NCBI GenBank assembly: GCA_005408345.1 | Contig: SEMN01000120.1 | Location: 124,001 to 188,000 of the forward strand | Source of the DNA: Macquaria australasica | Taxonomy: Eukaryota > Chordata > Actinopteri > Centrarchiformes > Percichthyidae | Direction of reading: 5' to 3' | DNA length: 64,000 bases | Shown: positions 40,601 through 51,565 of the stretch, in pieces | Numbering within the stretch: position 1 is the first letter of the stretch | Layout: every line of letters begins with the position of its first letter | Notes under the pieces: generated by a model | The model's database searches: none | Seen by the model: only the letters and a program-made list of their open reading frames with translations | Told to the model about the DNA's origin: nothing | Made by a program: the position numbers and the translations under genes

Positions 40601-42260
40601 CTTCCAAGGGGAGCAGGGTCAGCCTGGAATTGCAGGAAAGACAGGTGTACCCGTAAGTGTTTTTTTTTTTAAATCTGTACACAACTGTTTACAGCTTATG
40701 AAGCATATTAAATGTTTCCCAATAAACTGCCTGAATGAGTTACACTTATTTACTTGTGTTTCAGGGTAAACTAACAAGTGAGCAGCACATCAGAGAGCTG
40801 TGTGGCTCAATGATCGATGGTGAGAAATCCTAATTAATCTCTGTCTGTAGTTCACTCCAGTGTTGAATAAAAGGCAAGCAGGGAATTGACCTTCTGGTGT
40901 TTTCTATCACGCGCAGATCAGATTGCACAGCTGGCTGCTAACCTTCGAAGACCCCTGGCCCCTGGAATGGTGGGCCGCCCTGGCCCTGCTGGGTCTCCAG
41001 GAAAGCCAGGAGTCGCTGGCTCTATTGGGCATCCAGGTTCCCGTGGACCACCAGGGTACAGAGGCCTGCCAGGAGAACTTGGAGACCCAGGTCCCAGAGG
41101 TATGAAAAATGAAATCAGTCAAGTGGTTCCCAATCTAGGGATTAGGCCCTCTCCAAAGGATCAATCTGAGGGGTCATGAGACGATTAATGGGGTAGGAAA
41201 AGATAAAAATATACAGTTCTGCAATACAAATTAGTTCTAATCTTTTTAGATAATTTCACCTCTTTGGGCCTTGAATAGTTTTTTAACTGAAACCACCTGA
41301 GAAGTTTAGAAGGGAAATCAGCAGTCAGGAATCAACTGCTAAAAACTCAGACATCTGGAAATGCAACAAGGGCCCCAACCAGACACTGATTTGTAGTAAG
41401 AAGTAACAAGCCAACAAGGTTGGGAGCCACTGGTTTAATCTTAAACAGTGTATTGTATCTTGTAAGCTTATCATATATTTTTGTATGTAAAATATTAATC
41501 TGAAAAGTAAATAATTTATATTTTTGTCAAATAAATGTAGTGGAATGAAAAAGTACAATATCTCCTTCTGAAATGTTGTAGAGTAGAAGTATATAGGGGC
41601 ATAAAATGGAAATACTCAATCTGAAAAGTAAATAATTGACTTTCACCTTTGATTAAAATGCTCTGTTTTTACAACAGGTGATGTTGGTGAGCAAGGTGAT
41701 AAGGGATCCATTGGCAAAGCCATTGATGGGCCCCCTGGAGACCAAGGATACCAAGGTGTGTGGCCTTATACAGTACACAATTAGAGCTCAAGCTGATCGG
41801 AGCCGGAACATTGTGCCCTACCAATTTTAAAGTTGTGAAAATCTGCTATGTGAGAAAAGTCTACTGTGGTCTCATTTGTACTATTGGCATTAACTATCAT
41901 AACAGATTTCCTGACTGTCCCACAAGGTATATATTTAATTTGCATAATTGTTAGATTCATTATGCAACTTCACTGTAGGAAATATTTTCTGTTCTTCAAA
42001 CACAAGTCTTTTACAAAACTGTTCAAAGAACAGCAGTACTTTGTCTTTTGCTCATTCTCTTTATGCTGTCCACAGGTCTTCCAGGTGTACCTGGAATTGT
42101 CAAAGATGGGCGTGATGGATCTCCAGGAGATCCAGGTGAGCCTGGAGAGTCAGGCAGGGTAGGTAGGACTGGGCACCAGGGACCTCCTGGAATCTGTGAT
42201 ACATCAGCCTGCCAGGGAGCATCAGTCGCTGGAAAATCCTCCAACCCCAAAAACCATTAA
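26905..42260 (+). CDS. col9a3: collagen type IX alpha-3 chain
   Basis: Thirty-two coding exons give 678 residues (human about 684). The chain joins alpha-1(IX) and alpha-2(IX) in a FACIT heterotrimer on the surface of cartilage type II collagen fibrils. Residues 1-22 (MAVFSALWVLLLC...SAQ) are a signal peptide. Collagenous domains COL3, COL2 and COL1 are separated by NC3 (exons 10-11, cysteines in CPAIC) and NC2 (exons 29-30, EQHIRELCG...QIAQLAANLRRPLAPG), with NC1 at the end (GICDTSACQG). These NC2 and NC1 words are diagnostic of the alpha-3 chain. Most triple-helix exons are 54, 45, 36 or 72 bp, start with a full Gly codon and are phase 0; only the junctions from exon 29 onward are phase 1. 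The start ATG has a good context (gagccATGg). The neighbours ogfr and tcfl5 match the human locus. Exon coordinates are in the following entries. Confidence 0.98.
29868..29928 (-). repeat. short LINE-tail fragment in col9a3 intron 3
   Basis: The segment reads cttatatagcccaaaatcaca, the inverse complement of the gattttgggctat box seen in the 6235-6512 fragment. It is too short to classify further. Confidence 0.35.
30928..30962. repeat. C-rich simple sequence in col9a3 intron 5
   Basis: A run of C interrupted by single A residues, of the form (C4-7 A)n. Confidence 0.8.
34811..40652 (+). CDS. col9a3: col9a3 exons 10-28: NC3 hinge and COL2 domain
   Basis: Exons: 34811-34852, 34957-35013, 35172-35225, 35406-35459, 35624-35677, 35804-35857, 35981-36034, 36126-36179, 36264-36317, 36409-36462, 36755-36799, 36891-36944, 37096-37149, 37844-37897, 37995-38066, 38812-38847, 39085-39129, 39821-39853, 40506-40652. 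Exon 10 and the start of exon 11 form NC3 (TLHDLSGDLLCPAICPP). Exons 12-28 are helical. Exon 27 is 33 bp and exon 28 starts with Pro inside a triplet, so their junction breaks the usual rule that exons begin with Gly. Exon 28 is an unusually large 147 bp. Confidence 0.95.
38142..38347. mobile_element. internally deleted AGGGCTGCAACTAA-family element in col9a3 intron 24
   Basis: It starts TAGGGCTGC and ends GATCGTTCCAGCTCTA, matching the family termini, with an internal tcttgttttg block and cagattaattttctgtcaatc near the end. At 206 bases it is shorter than the approximately 330-base copies. The flanks ataaagtc and atacagta agree at six of eight positions, a possible worn target duplication. 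Confidence 0.55.
38765..38788. repeat. (TC)n tract upstream of col9a3 exon 25
   Basis: A CT/TC dinucleotide run that forms part of the polypyrimidine region before the exon 25 acceptor at 38811. Length variation here could affect splicing, but that is inference. Confidence 0.85.
39265..39760 (+). repeat. 5'-truncated LINE (L2-like) 3' end in col9a3 intron 26
   Basis: With frameshifts, 39290-39400 reads like the carboxy-terminal part of a reverse transcriptase polyprotein: a leucine-histidine-(tryptophan/arginine)-proline-valine motif, then a hydrophobic FKIL-type stretch and HKALHGLAP. The segment ends in gtgctatacaaatgaagtttgagtgattgattg, a typical L2-type LINE tail. Stops and frameshifts show a dead copy. 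The clade assignment is inference from these words. Confidence 0.55.
40765..42260 (+). CDS. col9a3: col9a3 exons 29-32: NC2, COL1 and NC1
   Basis: Exons: 40765-40819, 40917-41099, 41678-41755, 42076-42260. Exons 29-30 encode NC2, which helps select and register the three chains. Exons 30-32 encode COL1, with one triplet break in the GKAIDGPPG region. Exon 32 ends with NC1, whose two cysteines (CDTSAC) form interchain disulphides, and a short basic tail ending NPKNH before TAA at 42258. Confidence 0.96.
41436..41655 (-). repeat. partial CAGTGGTGGAA-family element in col9a3 intron 30
   Basis: It contains family words in inverted order: a tatttttgtatgtaaaatattaatctgaaaagtaa block, aaatgtagtggaatgaaaaagtacaatat, ttgtagagtagaagtatata and gcataaaatggaaatactcaa. 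Both termini are missing. Confidence 0.55.
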
Positions 42261-44016
42261 ACATGACTTCCTGCAACCTGACGCCATCCACCCCAAGGAG
42301 GAAGGGTGATAAGTATGGAAGGAATGAGAGAGGAGAGAGATCACAAAAATGTCCTCTTTATTTAAGTACATGTATCACAAGATGGGAAGAGTAACATCAA
42401 CATGTGTGATATTTTGAGAGGAACAGAGGAACATCCCAGGATTGACATGAATCCCAGAGCAACTGAGAGACAAAAACATCAAGATGACATCCAGAAATAA
42501 AGTGGACAGAGGCACAAAAGAGTCCAAGAGAACAACTGCATTGCTCCAAATACTACAGTATCACATAACAAGACTTGACTTACAAACAAATGGAAAATGA
42601 ATGATGAGTCCTTTGTGTATAAAAACTTTGTACATGTTGTTTCCATGCCCCCATTAACTTTGTTAACATCCTTCTGGCAGATGACACAGATAAACAACAA
42701 CAGTGACTGTCTCTGAAGTGAATGTACATGTATCATGGCCCATTAATGTAAATCACAGGTGTTACCTCAACATACAAGCTTACAGTGTAAAATATTGAAA
42801 TAGGCAGCAGAGGCAAAAAGCCTCTGTCAAGGAGCTGTGTATGTACTGTAAAAGGAATAAAAAACACAAATACCCAGGTGCCCAAAAATTGTGTAGATTA
42901 ATGCAAAAAAATTACTTTTTCATAGTCTTTTTTTACAGCTTGTTTTTTGTTTTGTTTTTTAACTACATGTGAAGTTGATTCTCTAGATTTGAGAGTCAAA
43001 AACAAAATAAAACTTGTGGATGCATAAATCAGTCATTGTAAAATCAATTTAAGAATCTTATGAGCAAAGAATTGTTTTTCTTTTTTGTCCTTTTTTTTTT
43101 TTTTTTACATCTAAAATGATCACATCCACTATGTACTACCGGTGCTGTAACTATTAAATATACATGACCTTAAATACTATTTATTATTTGTGGGTGACTG
43201 TTGTATGTACAGTAAGATGCTACAGCGACATGTTGTAAGAAAGAACAAATAAAGCCACTTTTCAGTAAAACATTACTCTTCTCTACATATCAAATGAACA
43301 GTCTGTACTTCAGAGTAATTTGCTTAATACTATGAAAGTCAAGTAATCCAATTAATTCACAAACTAGCAACACTTATTTCCATGCAAAACACTTAAATAT
43401 GTGATTAAAGAATAAATGTATGTGGACAAGAAAACTGAACAACATACTGTACGAACAAAGTTTAACAAATGTAAACAATCTGAAAAACATTCAATGAAAA
43501 TTCAAGTAAACACAATTTGAATGAAGCACAATGGGTGCACCTATAACTAAAATGTGCTAAATGTATGATAGCTGAAAACCTAAGATCTAATCACTAGAGC
43601 ATCATCTCAGCTGTCTTTCAAAGAGAAACAGTGCCACCTGTGTATGACTCTATGAAAAACCCTTTTTTATAAATGTTGCCTCTCAAAGGGGAATAAATAT
43701 ATCAGTGGTAGAAGAAATGGCACAACAATTCAAACACTAGCTTGATACAGTGTGGTTTTGAGATGCAGCTGGAGAAAACCAACCATGTTTGAGCATCACA
43801 TGGTCTGAGACTGGAAACCTTCCACTTTCTAAATCATTGTTATGTAGTCAGAAGCAGCGCTCCTCTGAAAAGGACAACTTTTTTTTCATTTAAAATGTTA
43901 CAACACATCGACCTAACTCATAGCCAGGCCTCATGGGACAGCCCAAGCTACTTTAGAGGTTAAATTAAAATGTACTAAAATACCTGGCTGATTTATTAGA
44001 TAAAATAGTGAGGGGG
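42261..44016. other. col9a3 3' UTR and convergent spacer to tcfl5
   Basis: The col9a3 3' UTR probably extends to about 43270: AATAAA lies at 43248-43253, about 990 bases after the stop. A T-rich tract lies at 43080-43107. The remaining bases up to 44016 should contain the 3' UTR of tcfl5 from the other strand; the nearest minus-strand AATAAA is at about 43992-43997, only 20 bases past its stop, so a more distal signal may be used. No other gene is seen. Confidence 0.5.
43248..43253 (+). other. probable polyadenylation signal of col9a3
   Basis: The canonical AATAAA hexamer in the sequence gaacAATAAAgcc is the best-placed plus-strand signal after the col9a3 stop codon. Confidence 0.5.
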
Positions 44017-47000
44017 TCATTGCTCTACCGCACGAGGAATGCACAGCATCTCGTCCATCTCCTGGTGGATTGGGTCCTGGCCTGAAGAAGGGCTGGATTT
44101 AAGGAAGAGTCCTTTCTCATCAGTGAACGCCTTCTGAAACTCCTGTAAAGGTGGAGAATAGCAGATTATTGTGGTTAATGACAGATAGTACCATTACTGT
44201 ATAATCTTAAGTATGTGCCTATCTAGACTGCCCCTCTCCTTTACTGCAGGTGGTGGTGGCGGCACACTGTCAGCATAATGTGGTTAGATAGATCAGGGCT
44301 TATTTTAATTTGCTGCCATGTATTTTTTAGTATGTGAATCAATTTCCACAGACTGAACTGCAGCAGTAGATCATTCATCACATTGATTTCAAAATAAAGT
44401 TTATTTGATTTTATACTGTAAAAGTAAGAATTTAATTTGAACTCTAAATAACAAAAGTCATATAAAGTCAGCTGCAGTTCTTATTACTCAGACAGCAAGA
44501 GGCAATGTAATTAAGCTCTTATCTCCCAGCCCCAGGTTTCTAGTTTCAAATAATTCAGTTGCAGGGCGATCAAGCCAAAATGCTTCACATCGATCAATGT
44601 TTTAACTCCAACATTAAACAGCACAAACTTACCTCTTTGAAGGTGTCTCCATACGTTTTATTGATGTATCTGAGGAAGGCAGTGGTCCACTGCAGGGTGG
44701 TGACTTTGTCTGTATCTGTCTCACAGAACGGCACCAGCATGTTCAGCTCGTCGCAGCACAAACGAATCCTCTTCCTGTGCAGCAGCAAAGACAATACAGA
44801 TGTTTATAATCAGTGTTTCTCAAACTTTACTGACCTGTGACCCTGTTCTTAGAACCTAAAGTCTCATCTCCCAGTGGCTTACAAACATGATATCTATCTA
44901 GGGCTGCAACTAATGATTATTTTCAGTATCGATTAATCTGCAGATTAATTTCTTGATTATTGAATTAATTGTTTGGTCTACAAAACATCAGAAAACAGAG
45001 AAAAGATGCATATCACAGTATCCTAGAGCACAAGGTGACATCATCAGATGTCTTGTTTTGTCTGACAAACAGTCCAAAGCCAACAAATATTAAATTTGCT
45101 ATAATGTAAGAGAAGTGGGGAATTCTCACATTTGAGCAAATGTTTGGCATTTTTGCTTGAAAAATTACTTAAACAATTAAACGATTAATTTTCTTTCGAT
45201 CAACTAAAAGATTAATCAACTAATCATTGCAGCTATATCTATTTAACCCTATTTCATTTATTTTTAACATATATCTAACAATGTCTATATCAAGAAACTT
45301 CAAGAAGTACTTTTTTTAGATTTACTTTTTCTGTTTTGCCTTAATTAGACAGTCACAGTATTGAGAGACATGAAACATGGGGAGAGAGAGGGGTATGACG
45401 AGCAACAAAGGTCCACCGGCTGGTACCGAACTGTTGACAGTTATGTGTTATGCACCTTAACCATTAGGATACCAAGGCACCAAAGACTGATTTAGAATTA
45501 ACATGGTGGGTCCTCTCTATTAAGCAGAGCGTTTCAAAGTTTAGAGGTCAGTAAACAGTAAACAAGTTATTTTCTTAATTAATAGATTAATCGTTTGGTC
45601 TATAAAATGTCAGAAATTAGTGAAAAATGCCCATTACTATTTCCTAAAGCGTAAGGTGTTGTCCTCTAATAGCTTGTTTTGTCCGATCAACACTCCAATA
45701 CTGAAAAATGATTGATTTACTACCACATAAGACAAAGGAACACAGCAAATCCGCACAATTGAGAAGCCAGAACTAGGAAATATTTGGTACTTTTGCTTTA
45801 CTTAAATGATAAAAAGATTATCACAATATTTGCAGATACATTTTCTATTCGTCAACAATTAATTGATTAATCAACTAAATTTTTCCGTGCTAATGTAATG
45901 CCTTCACTACGGATCAAAATTGTCCACAGCATATAGACAAATTTTTGTAAAAGAAAAATCCCACAGAGCAATGGTTTGCCTTTGATGGATGTGTAAATTA
46001 CAGCAACGCTGTCAGTAACAGGTAAGATGTCCAAGATCTCAATTTACTACTCCCTTAGACTAAACTAATGAGTGTTTATTATGTAGGGAATAGTGTACAG
46101 TGAGTGAACAAGTCAGTAATTTTGGACACAGTCTGTAGTGATGGCTTAGCTAGGCACACACACTTAATGTAAAACTAACATTATATCACACCCCAAGGTA
46201 ATGTATATGACTGTGACTATGGTCCAGAAAGAATACACAAAATTGTGATTAGAACGTACATTAACATTTATAGTTAGCATTAGTATATATTTGTATTAGT
46301 ATTTCATAAGACCATGTCACAAACTGTGAAGGGTGCAGAGACACCTTCAGCTGTTAGTAAAGGCCGCTCACCTGCGTTCCCTCTCCTTACTGTTGTGTCT
46401 CTCCCTGCGCTGGCTAAGTGACAACTGAGGTGTTTTCCTGGTGCTCCTCCCTGATTTTCCAGCTGAGTCTGGGGTCGCCTTAGAAGCCTTGACGGGTTGA
46501 GAGCTGTGGGTGCTACTGTGCTTCCTGGAGGGAGCAGCAGGTGTCCCCACATCATCTATGAAAAACATGAGAGTGTATAAGACTAAGTTAGACACACACT
46601 TAAGTATTTGCAGTGTGGTATAGCAGTTAACAACAAAAAGATGCAACTTTTGAAATAAGGGTAGGTTTAGAGTACTGATTATTACTTTCTATGTTCACCA
46701 ACTGCTGCTCCTGTGTTGAGTTGCTGCCACTTGTATAGTGAGCTTTTGTAACAACCCTCTCTGGGCAAAAATTAAATGCAAAACTCTTGGGGATGATTAA
46801 ACCCTGATGCTTGATAGGTTCAACCACATGAGGAATATGGCTAATCACCTGTGAGTGAAACAGGGCGGAAAAGGATTAAACAATGAATTCTGTCTCCTAT
46901 AAAGCTGTAAGAAAGTGCATTTTGATATTTTCTTATCACCATACTTGTTCACACATGTTGGTGACTGGATTAAATACACCCCCTACAAATGGGCTGGAAC

Positions 47001-47790
47001 CCTCAAAAGGATTTGCTCTCTCAGTTTTCATCCACTTCTGCATTTGAGGGTGTATGACTGCCTCCTGAGCCTCTGCAGACTGCTGAAGCATTGTCAAAAA
47101 ACTGAAACACAACAGAGATTTTGCACAGTCCATAAAAATAAGTACTTCAGCATTATGGGGCTATATTTATTAACAAATAGGAATTCAATATATTAGTGAT
47201 GCCTACTTGTTAAGAACTGCGCACTGAATATCTTGCTGCCTTGGGGTGTCCTCAGTCATGGTGTTGAACCTTTTCTCCAAGCAAACTCTAGCAGCCGATA
47301 TGGACCGCTTTTGTGAAGACGTGCTGCTGTTGGCACGTGGTTCAGTCGGACTGTCTTCACCTCTGACTCTGGCAAGCACAAAACCTGGGACCTCTCCATA
47401 AGAAGCTGGCGTCATTTCTCCTGGCATCACCAGACAGTGTTCATCAGTTGAAGTCGATAGGTCAATAGCTTGAGTGGTTGTAAAGGGAGAAATCACTGTG
47501 GATCCAGTGGGGTCTTTACCCATCACTGTAGCAGGGTGAGATCTAGTATCTGGCCCATCTGGAGGCGCAGCTTGTGCCTCCATGTGTGCCTGGATAAGGT
47601 GTTGAAGGTTTGTATATTCAACCTCTGACACCTCCATCAGACCAAGTTCAGTTCCCAACATCTGCCCATGATCATGTGTCAAACATCCACCATGGCTCAA
47701 AATCACCCCAACAGAGTCACAGGTGTGTTCTCTGAATGATGGTGAAGGTGATGTTTGGATGGTTTTACAAGCTGAGGAAAATGATGACAT
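44017..47790 (-). CDS. tcfl5: basic helix-loop-helix transcription factor TCFL5
   Basis: Six exons: 47790-47207, 47101-46945, 46848-46686, 46555-46372, 44774-44633 and 44142-44017, encoding 451 residues with all junctions in phase. TCFL5 is a nuclear bHLH factor, known in mammals for its role in spermatogenesis. The bHLH domain spans residues 349 to about 406, split between exons 4 and 5: basic region SQRRERHNSKERERRKR, helix 1 IRLCCDELNMLVPF, loop CETDTDKVT, helix 2 TLQWTTAFLRYINKTYG. This matches human TCFL5 closely. N-terminal matches include EVEYTNLQHLIQAHMEA, and further on RVCLEKRFN. The start ATG is set by an in-frame TGA six bases upstream. The exon 1 donor is weak (AA/GTAGGC) but required by phase. 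Intron 4, about 1.6 kb, holds two dispersed elements. The gene is convergent with col9a3 and co-oriented with dido1, as in human. Confidence 0.95.
44899..45235. mobile_element. short non-autonomous DNA transposon (hAT-like) in tcfl5 intron 4
   Basis: The element starts TAGGGCTGCAACTAATGATT and ends AATCATTGCAGCTA, forming inverted termini. The flanks tatctatc (44891-44898) and tatctatt (45236-45243) are an 8-bp direct repeat with one mismatch. The interior has the family blocks tatcgattaatctgcagatt, ttggtctacaaaacatc and tcttgttttgtc. At 337 bases it is noncoding and the best-preserved family copy in the window. Confidence 0.8.
45370..45482 (-). repeat. inverted fragment of a dispersed teleost repeat
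   Basis: The words gagagacatgaaacatggggagagagagggg and ccttaaccattaggataccaaggcacc are the inverse of a repeat whose other strand appears near 21020-21115. The family name is uncertain. Confidence 0.3.
45565..45892. repeat. second AGGGCTGCAACTAA-family copy in tcfl5 intron 4
   Basis: It has agattaatcgtttggtctataaaatgtcagaa near the left end, cttgttttgtccgatcaacactcc internally, and aattgattaatcaac near the right end. The terminal boxes are degraded, so no target duplication can be defined. Confidence 0.55.
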
Positions 47791-47847
47791 CCTTCACTCT
47801 AGACGGGATGGAAATCAGGAAAAATATTACATGTCTTACGTTTCCAA

Positions 47848-47930
47848 CAGAATCAGAATCAGCCTTATATTGGTCAAGTTTGTGTACACATACAAGGAAT
47901 GTGACTCCGGTTTTCAGATGCTCTCAACAG
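47848..47930. repeat. dispersed repeat fragment upstream of tcfl5
   Basis: The sequence cagaatcagaatcagccttatattggtcaagtttgtgtacacatacaaggaatgtgactcc belongs to a repeat common in teleost transcripts, usually written with ttattggccaagtatg. It lies just 60 bases upstream of the tcfl5 start codon, hence in its 5' UTR or promoter. Confidence 0.45.
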
Positions 47931-48700
47931 ACATAACAGGTAAGAACAAGGACAACAAAGCTGAACAAGCAAAAGCAAAGAATAAACAGGACTACAATGT
48001 ACACAAAACAGGCCATATAACAGGCCCTGGAAGCTGACTCGGCCATTATGTTAACGTTATTAAAATGGCATCCATGAACGTACATGTTTGCACAAGTTGT
48101 TGTTCGTGTTAGGCTAAACAAATTAAACACTGACAACGACAACATTAAACAGTTTGTCCACAACTCCAAGGTGTCAGTCGTGGACAAACTGTCCGAAAGC
48201 CAACATAGTTCGTGAATTTTCGTTAGCGGAGGAGGAACTTTAAGCTAGTACATTTGAGAAGACGTTGGCATCCGCTAACGTTAAAATCTAAGTTAAACCT
48301 CGCCACCTTAAAACGGTAAATTATTATAAACGCCTTAATATTTTCAATAGTCAAAAATTAAGTCTCTTATTATTCAGCTCTCTGTATGGGCCTTACTGGG
48401 TCTTCAGCTTACTTTAATGCCAACTCCTTGACCGATGGCCGCCTGTGGCAACTGACGTGACTCGGTGTCCAACTCCCGCACGTCGTTACACTCCGCGGCT
48501 GTCACAGCTGAAATCTCTGGATTATTTAAATGTATTAAATTTTTATACAGAAACCTAACAGGGTGTGACAATATCTGAAATGTTATAAAGAACTTTTTAA
48601 AAAGCAGTGATGTAAAGTAAGTAGAGGTACTTGTCACTACTCCACCACATTTCAGAGGGAAATATTTTATTCCTTATAAAATATAATTCAGTGCTGTAAA

Positions 48701-49618
48701 CAGTGGTGGAATGTAACTAAGTACATTTACTCAAGTACTGGTACTTGTACTTCACTTGAGTATGAGTCCATTTTATGCCACTTTATACTTCTACTGCACT
48801 AAATTTCAGAGGGAAATGTAGGCTACTTTTTAGTCCATTTATCTGACAGCTTTAGTTTGTAGTTAATTTGCAGACTAAGATTTTACATACAAAACATATG
48901 AAGTTATAAATAAAGAAATATATATATTTTATAAACTGCCCAACAGTAGGCTGTCTAATATAGTTCAAATCAGCTCTACCTCGAACAACTACAACAGTAA
49001 AATGTTAATTACACATGAATGTATCAGTAATAATAATCCAAAAATGAAATATACAATAGTAAAACCCTCTCAGGGGTCATTTTTCAGTATTATGAGTACT
49101 TTTACTTTTGATACTTTAAGTACATTTTGCTGATATTACTTCTGTACTTTCACTTTAGTAATATTTTCAATGCAGGGCTTTTACACATTAGTAATAACCT
49201 ATAATATAAGTTAGTATAATACTTAGGGGAGTGGTTTTACATTGATATAAGGTTATTATGCATCAACAACCAATAGAGGCTTAAGATGTCCACTGAATAG
49301 GACTGGACTAGAAAACAACTATCAATGGGTGATTTTTTTTTTCTGTTTATTTTGTCATTTTACAGAGGTAAAATAACCTGCAAAAGGTGTTCTTCTACAA
49401 AATACTTTGTAGTAACACACAGAGTTCCTTGATTCTACTCATGACATTATATATTTATATAACATCTTCATTTGTAAAGTAACCACTAACTGCAGCTGTC
49501 AGATAAGTCCAAAGTACAATGTTTTCCCTTGAAATGGAAACCATAATATGGAAATACTACACTAAAGTACAAGTACCTCACATTTGTACTTAAGTGCTTT
49601 AGTTACATTCCACCACTG
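48701..49618. repeat. inverted-end (foldback) arrangement of the CAGTGGTGGAA-family element
   Basis: The left end is CAGTGGTGGAATGTAACTAA (48701-48720), and the right end at 49599-49618 is its exact inverse complement over 20 bases. Family similarity extends about 500 bases rightward from the left end and about 120-150 bases leftward from the right end. Both arms are therefore the same 5' end of the element facing outward, not a normal 5' plus 3' pair. The flanking 8-mers (gctgtaaa and caattacc) do not match. A further small family fragment lies at 48608-48660. Confidence 0.6.
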
Positions 49619-50253
49619 CAATTACCAATGCCAGATCAATATCAACTCCTTGGTGGACGCTGTGATGCCTAATGGACTAAAGATTCAACTGAATGCTGTC
49701 GCCCCCCTTTGGTAAGACATGAGCTTTGCAGGTGGCTGTGGGGAGGGTTATGGACAATACTGCTACAGACAGACTGAGTCCTCTATTAGCATAGAATTTA
49801 TTCCAAGGACTTTCTCTTCCTTTCCTCTCTCTCGTTTACCCAGTCTACCCCCTGCTGCTTGTCACAGCAAGAATCCTTAAGAAACCTGAAAACTCATTAA
49901 AAGGTAGTGTTTGTTTTTTGCAAAATACCTAATTTTACTGTAAAAACAACATAACTCATTCCAGCACACTGCCCTTTTATGATTCAAGACTGTATTGCCA
50001 ACAATCTACATGATGCACAAGAGTAAACAACGTGCCAAAAAGCATTTCCCTGGAATGGGGATTTTGCCATAATGTGTGTCAAAACCAGTTACTATCCTTT
50101 CACTCTGGCTGGAGCTGTTTTGAACCAGGGTAGGTAAAACCCAACAGACTGGTCAACATTTCTCAAAAACATTTAGAGTACAGAGAGTCTCTTATAACAA
50201 TAAATGTGCTTGTTTATGTGTCTTACAATACTTACCATTCAAATGGATATATT

Positions 50254-50677
50254 CAGTGATAGAATGTAACACAGTACATTTACTCAAGAACAATTTTGAG
50301 GTACTTGTACTATAGCATTCATGTTTAATGCTACTTTATATTTCTACCCCACCACATTTTATAAGCAAATGAAAGGTACTTTTACTCAACTAAATTTATT
50401 AGACAGCTATAGTTAATTTTTACATTAGCATTTTAAATACAACACATATGATTAGCTAATAAAATATTATGAATTGCTGTAGATTACCTACCAAACAAAA
50501 CTAATAATAACACTGACATGTGCATTTTTTCTTTAAGTAGCCTACATTTTGCTTGTAACAGTTTTACAGACTGTACTTTTACTTAAATACAATTTTTGAA
50601 TAGAATTTTCATGGAGTGTTCTTAAATTGTGGTATCATTACTTTTATTTACAGATCTGAAATCATCTTCCACCACTA
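50254..50677 (+). mobile_element. CAGTGGTGGAA-family element with 8-bp flanking duplication
   Basis: This is a 424-base copy in forward orientation, starting CAGTGATAGAATGTAACACAGTAC and ending ATCATCTTCCACCACTA. The flanks gatatatt (50246-50253) and gatacatt (50678-50685) match at seven of eight positions. Imperfect inverted termini together with an 8-bp duplication support hAT-type mobilisation. It is noncoding. Confidence 0.65.
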
Positions 50678-51084
50678 GATACATTAATCAGATATATTAA
50701 TTAAAAGACAATTAGAAACCAGTATATGTGTATATTCATCTCAAATTTGAGGTTCTTTACTTGCAACAAGCAGAGATACAATCAAGTTGTACTGTTAAGT
50801 CTTTTATAGATATTGCTTCTGAAGAGACACCAGTCTCTGGCAAAATAGAAATACTGAAATGTGTCATCCACCTCTGTGAAGGAGACTTTTTAATTGTAAA
50901 ATTGTAAAAATATAAACCAGAGTAGATTTATTCCCAAATAATAGAATAGTGATGGCACTGTGCTTTAATATAGGATTTGTTTTTTAAAGTAACAGATTTT
51001 TGGTACTACTTGCATAGCAATTAATCAATCCAAATATTGATAACAAAATCAGACTTAATACAAATTTAAAAAGGTATTTTTCAT

Positions 51085-51090
51085 TTTATT
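51085..51090 (-). other. probable polyadenylation signal of dido1
   Basis: TTTATT on the plus strand reads AATAAA on the minus strand, about 475 bases after the dido1 stop codon at 51566. It is the most proximal canonical hexamer I noticed. Confidence 0.4.
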
Positions 51091-51565
51091 GACTTCTTGC
51101 CTTCTACAAGAACAATGAAACAAGCCATTTTATCAGCAGAAAAACATAAAAGCCAGATCAAGGCTACTGTACTGACACTATGGCTATGTTAAAAAAAGAA
51201 AGACACAAAAACTGTACACTTTCAGTATAAAACATTTCTGACTTTTTCCAACTAAAAATGCACATCAAGTAGTAGAATTTACAAGTGATCAATTAAAGTT
51301 TAAGAGGCATTTAGTCATAAATAACAAAAATAAATGCATGTACTATGAATACAAGACAACTAGAACATAATTAAGTCTAATACCTTTCCATATCAAGCCA
51401 CAATGTCTGATCTTTCACATGGCTTTGCCTGTAGGTCATGTTGAAATTTCAATAAGACATGGACAGCCACTTTCTTTGAGAAAAATACATTCAGTGTGTG
51501 TTATGCTGTAGTATCTCTACCCAATGTAATGGTACTGTCCTGTGTGTTATGATTTGTCTTACTGT

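Larger units (their letters stand above)
47791..51084. other. tcfl5 5' flank and spacer before dido1
   Basis: The tcfl5 promoter and any noncoding first exon should be in about 47800-48520, where CG dinucleotides cluster around 48400-48510. From 48600 to 50680 the spacer is dominated by copies of the CAGTGGTGGAA-family element. No coding exon is seen. The part near 51084 meets the dido1 3' UTR. Confidence 0.5.

Noticed and set aside
46915..47196. A 93-codon plus-strand open frame
   Set aside because: It lies opposite tcfl5 exon 2 and its flanking introns. The minus-strand frame splices in phase with its neighbours.
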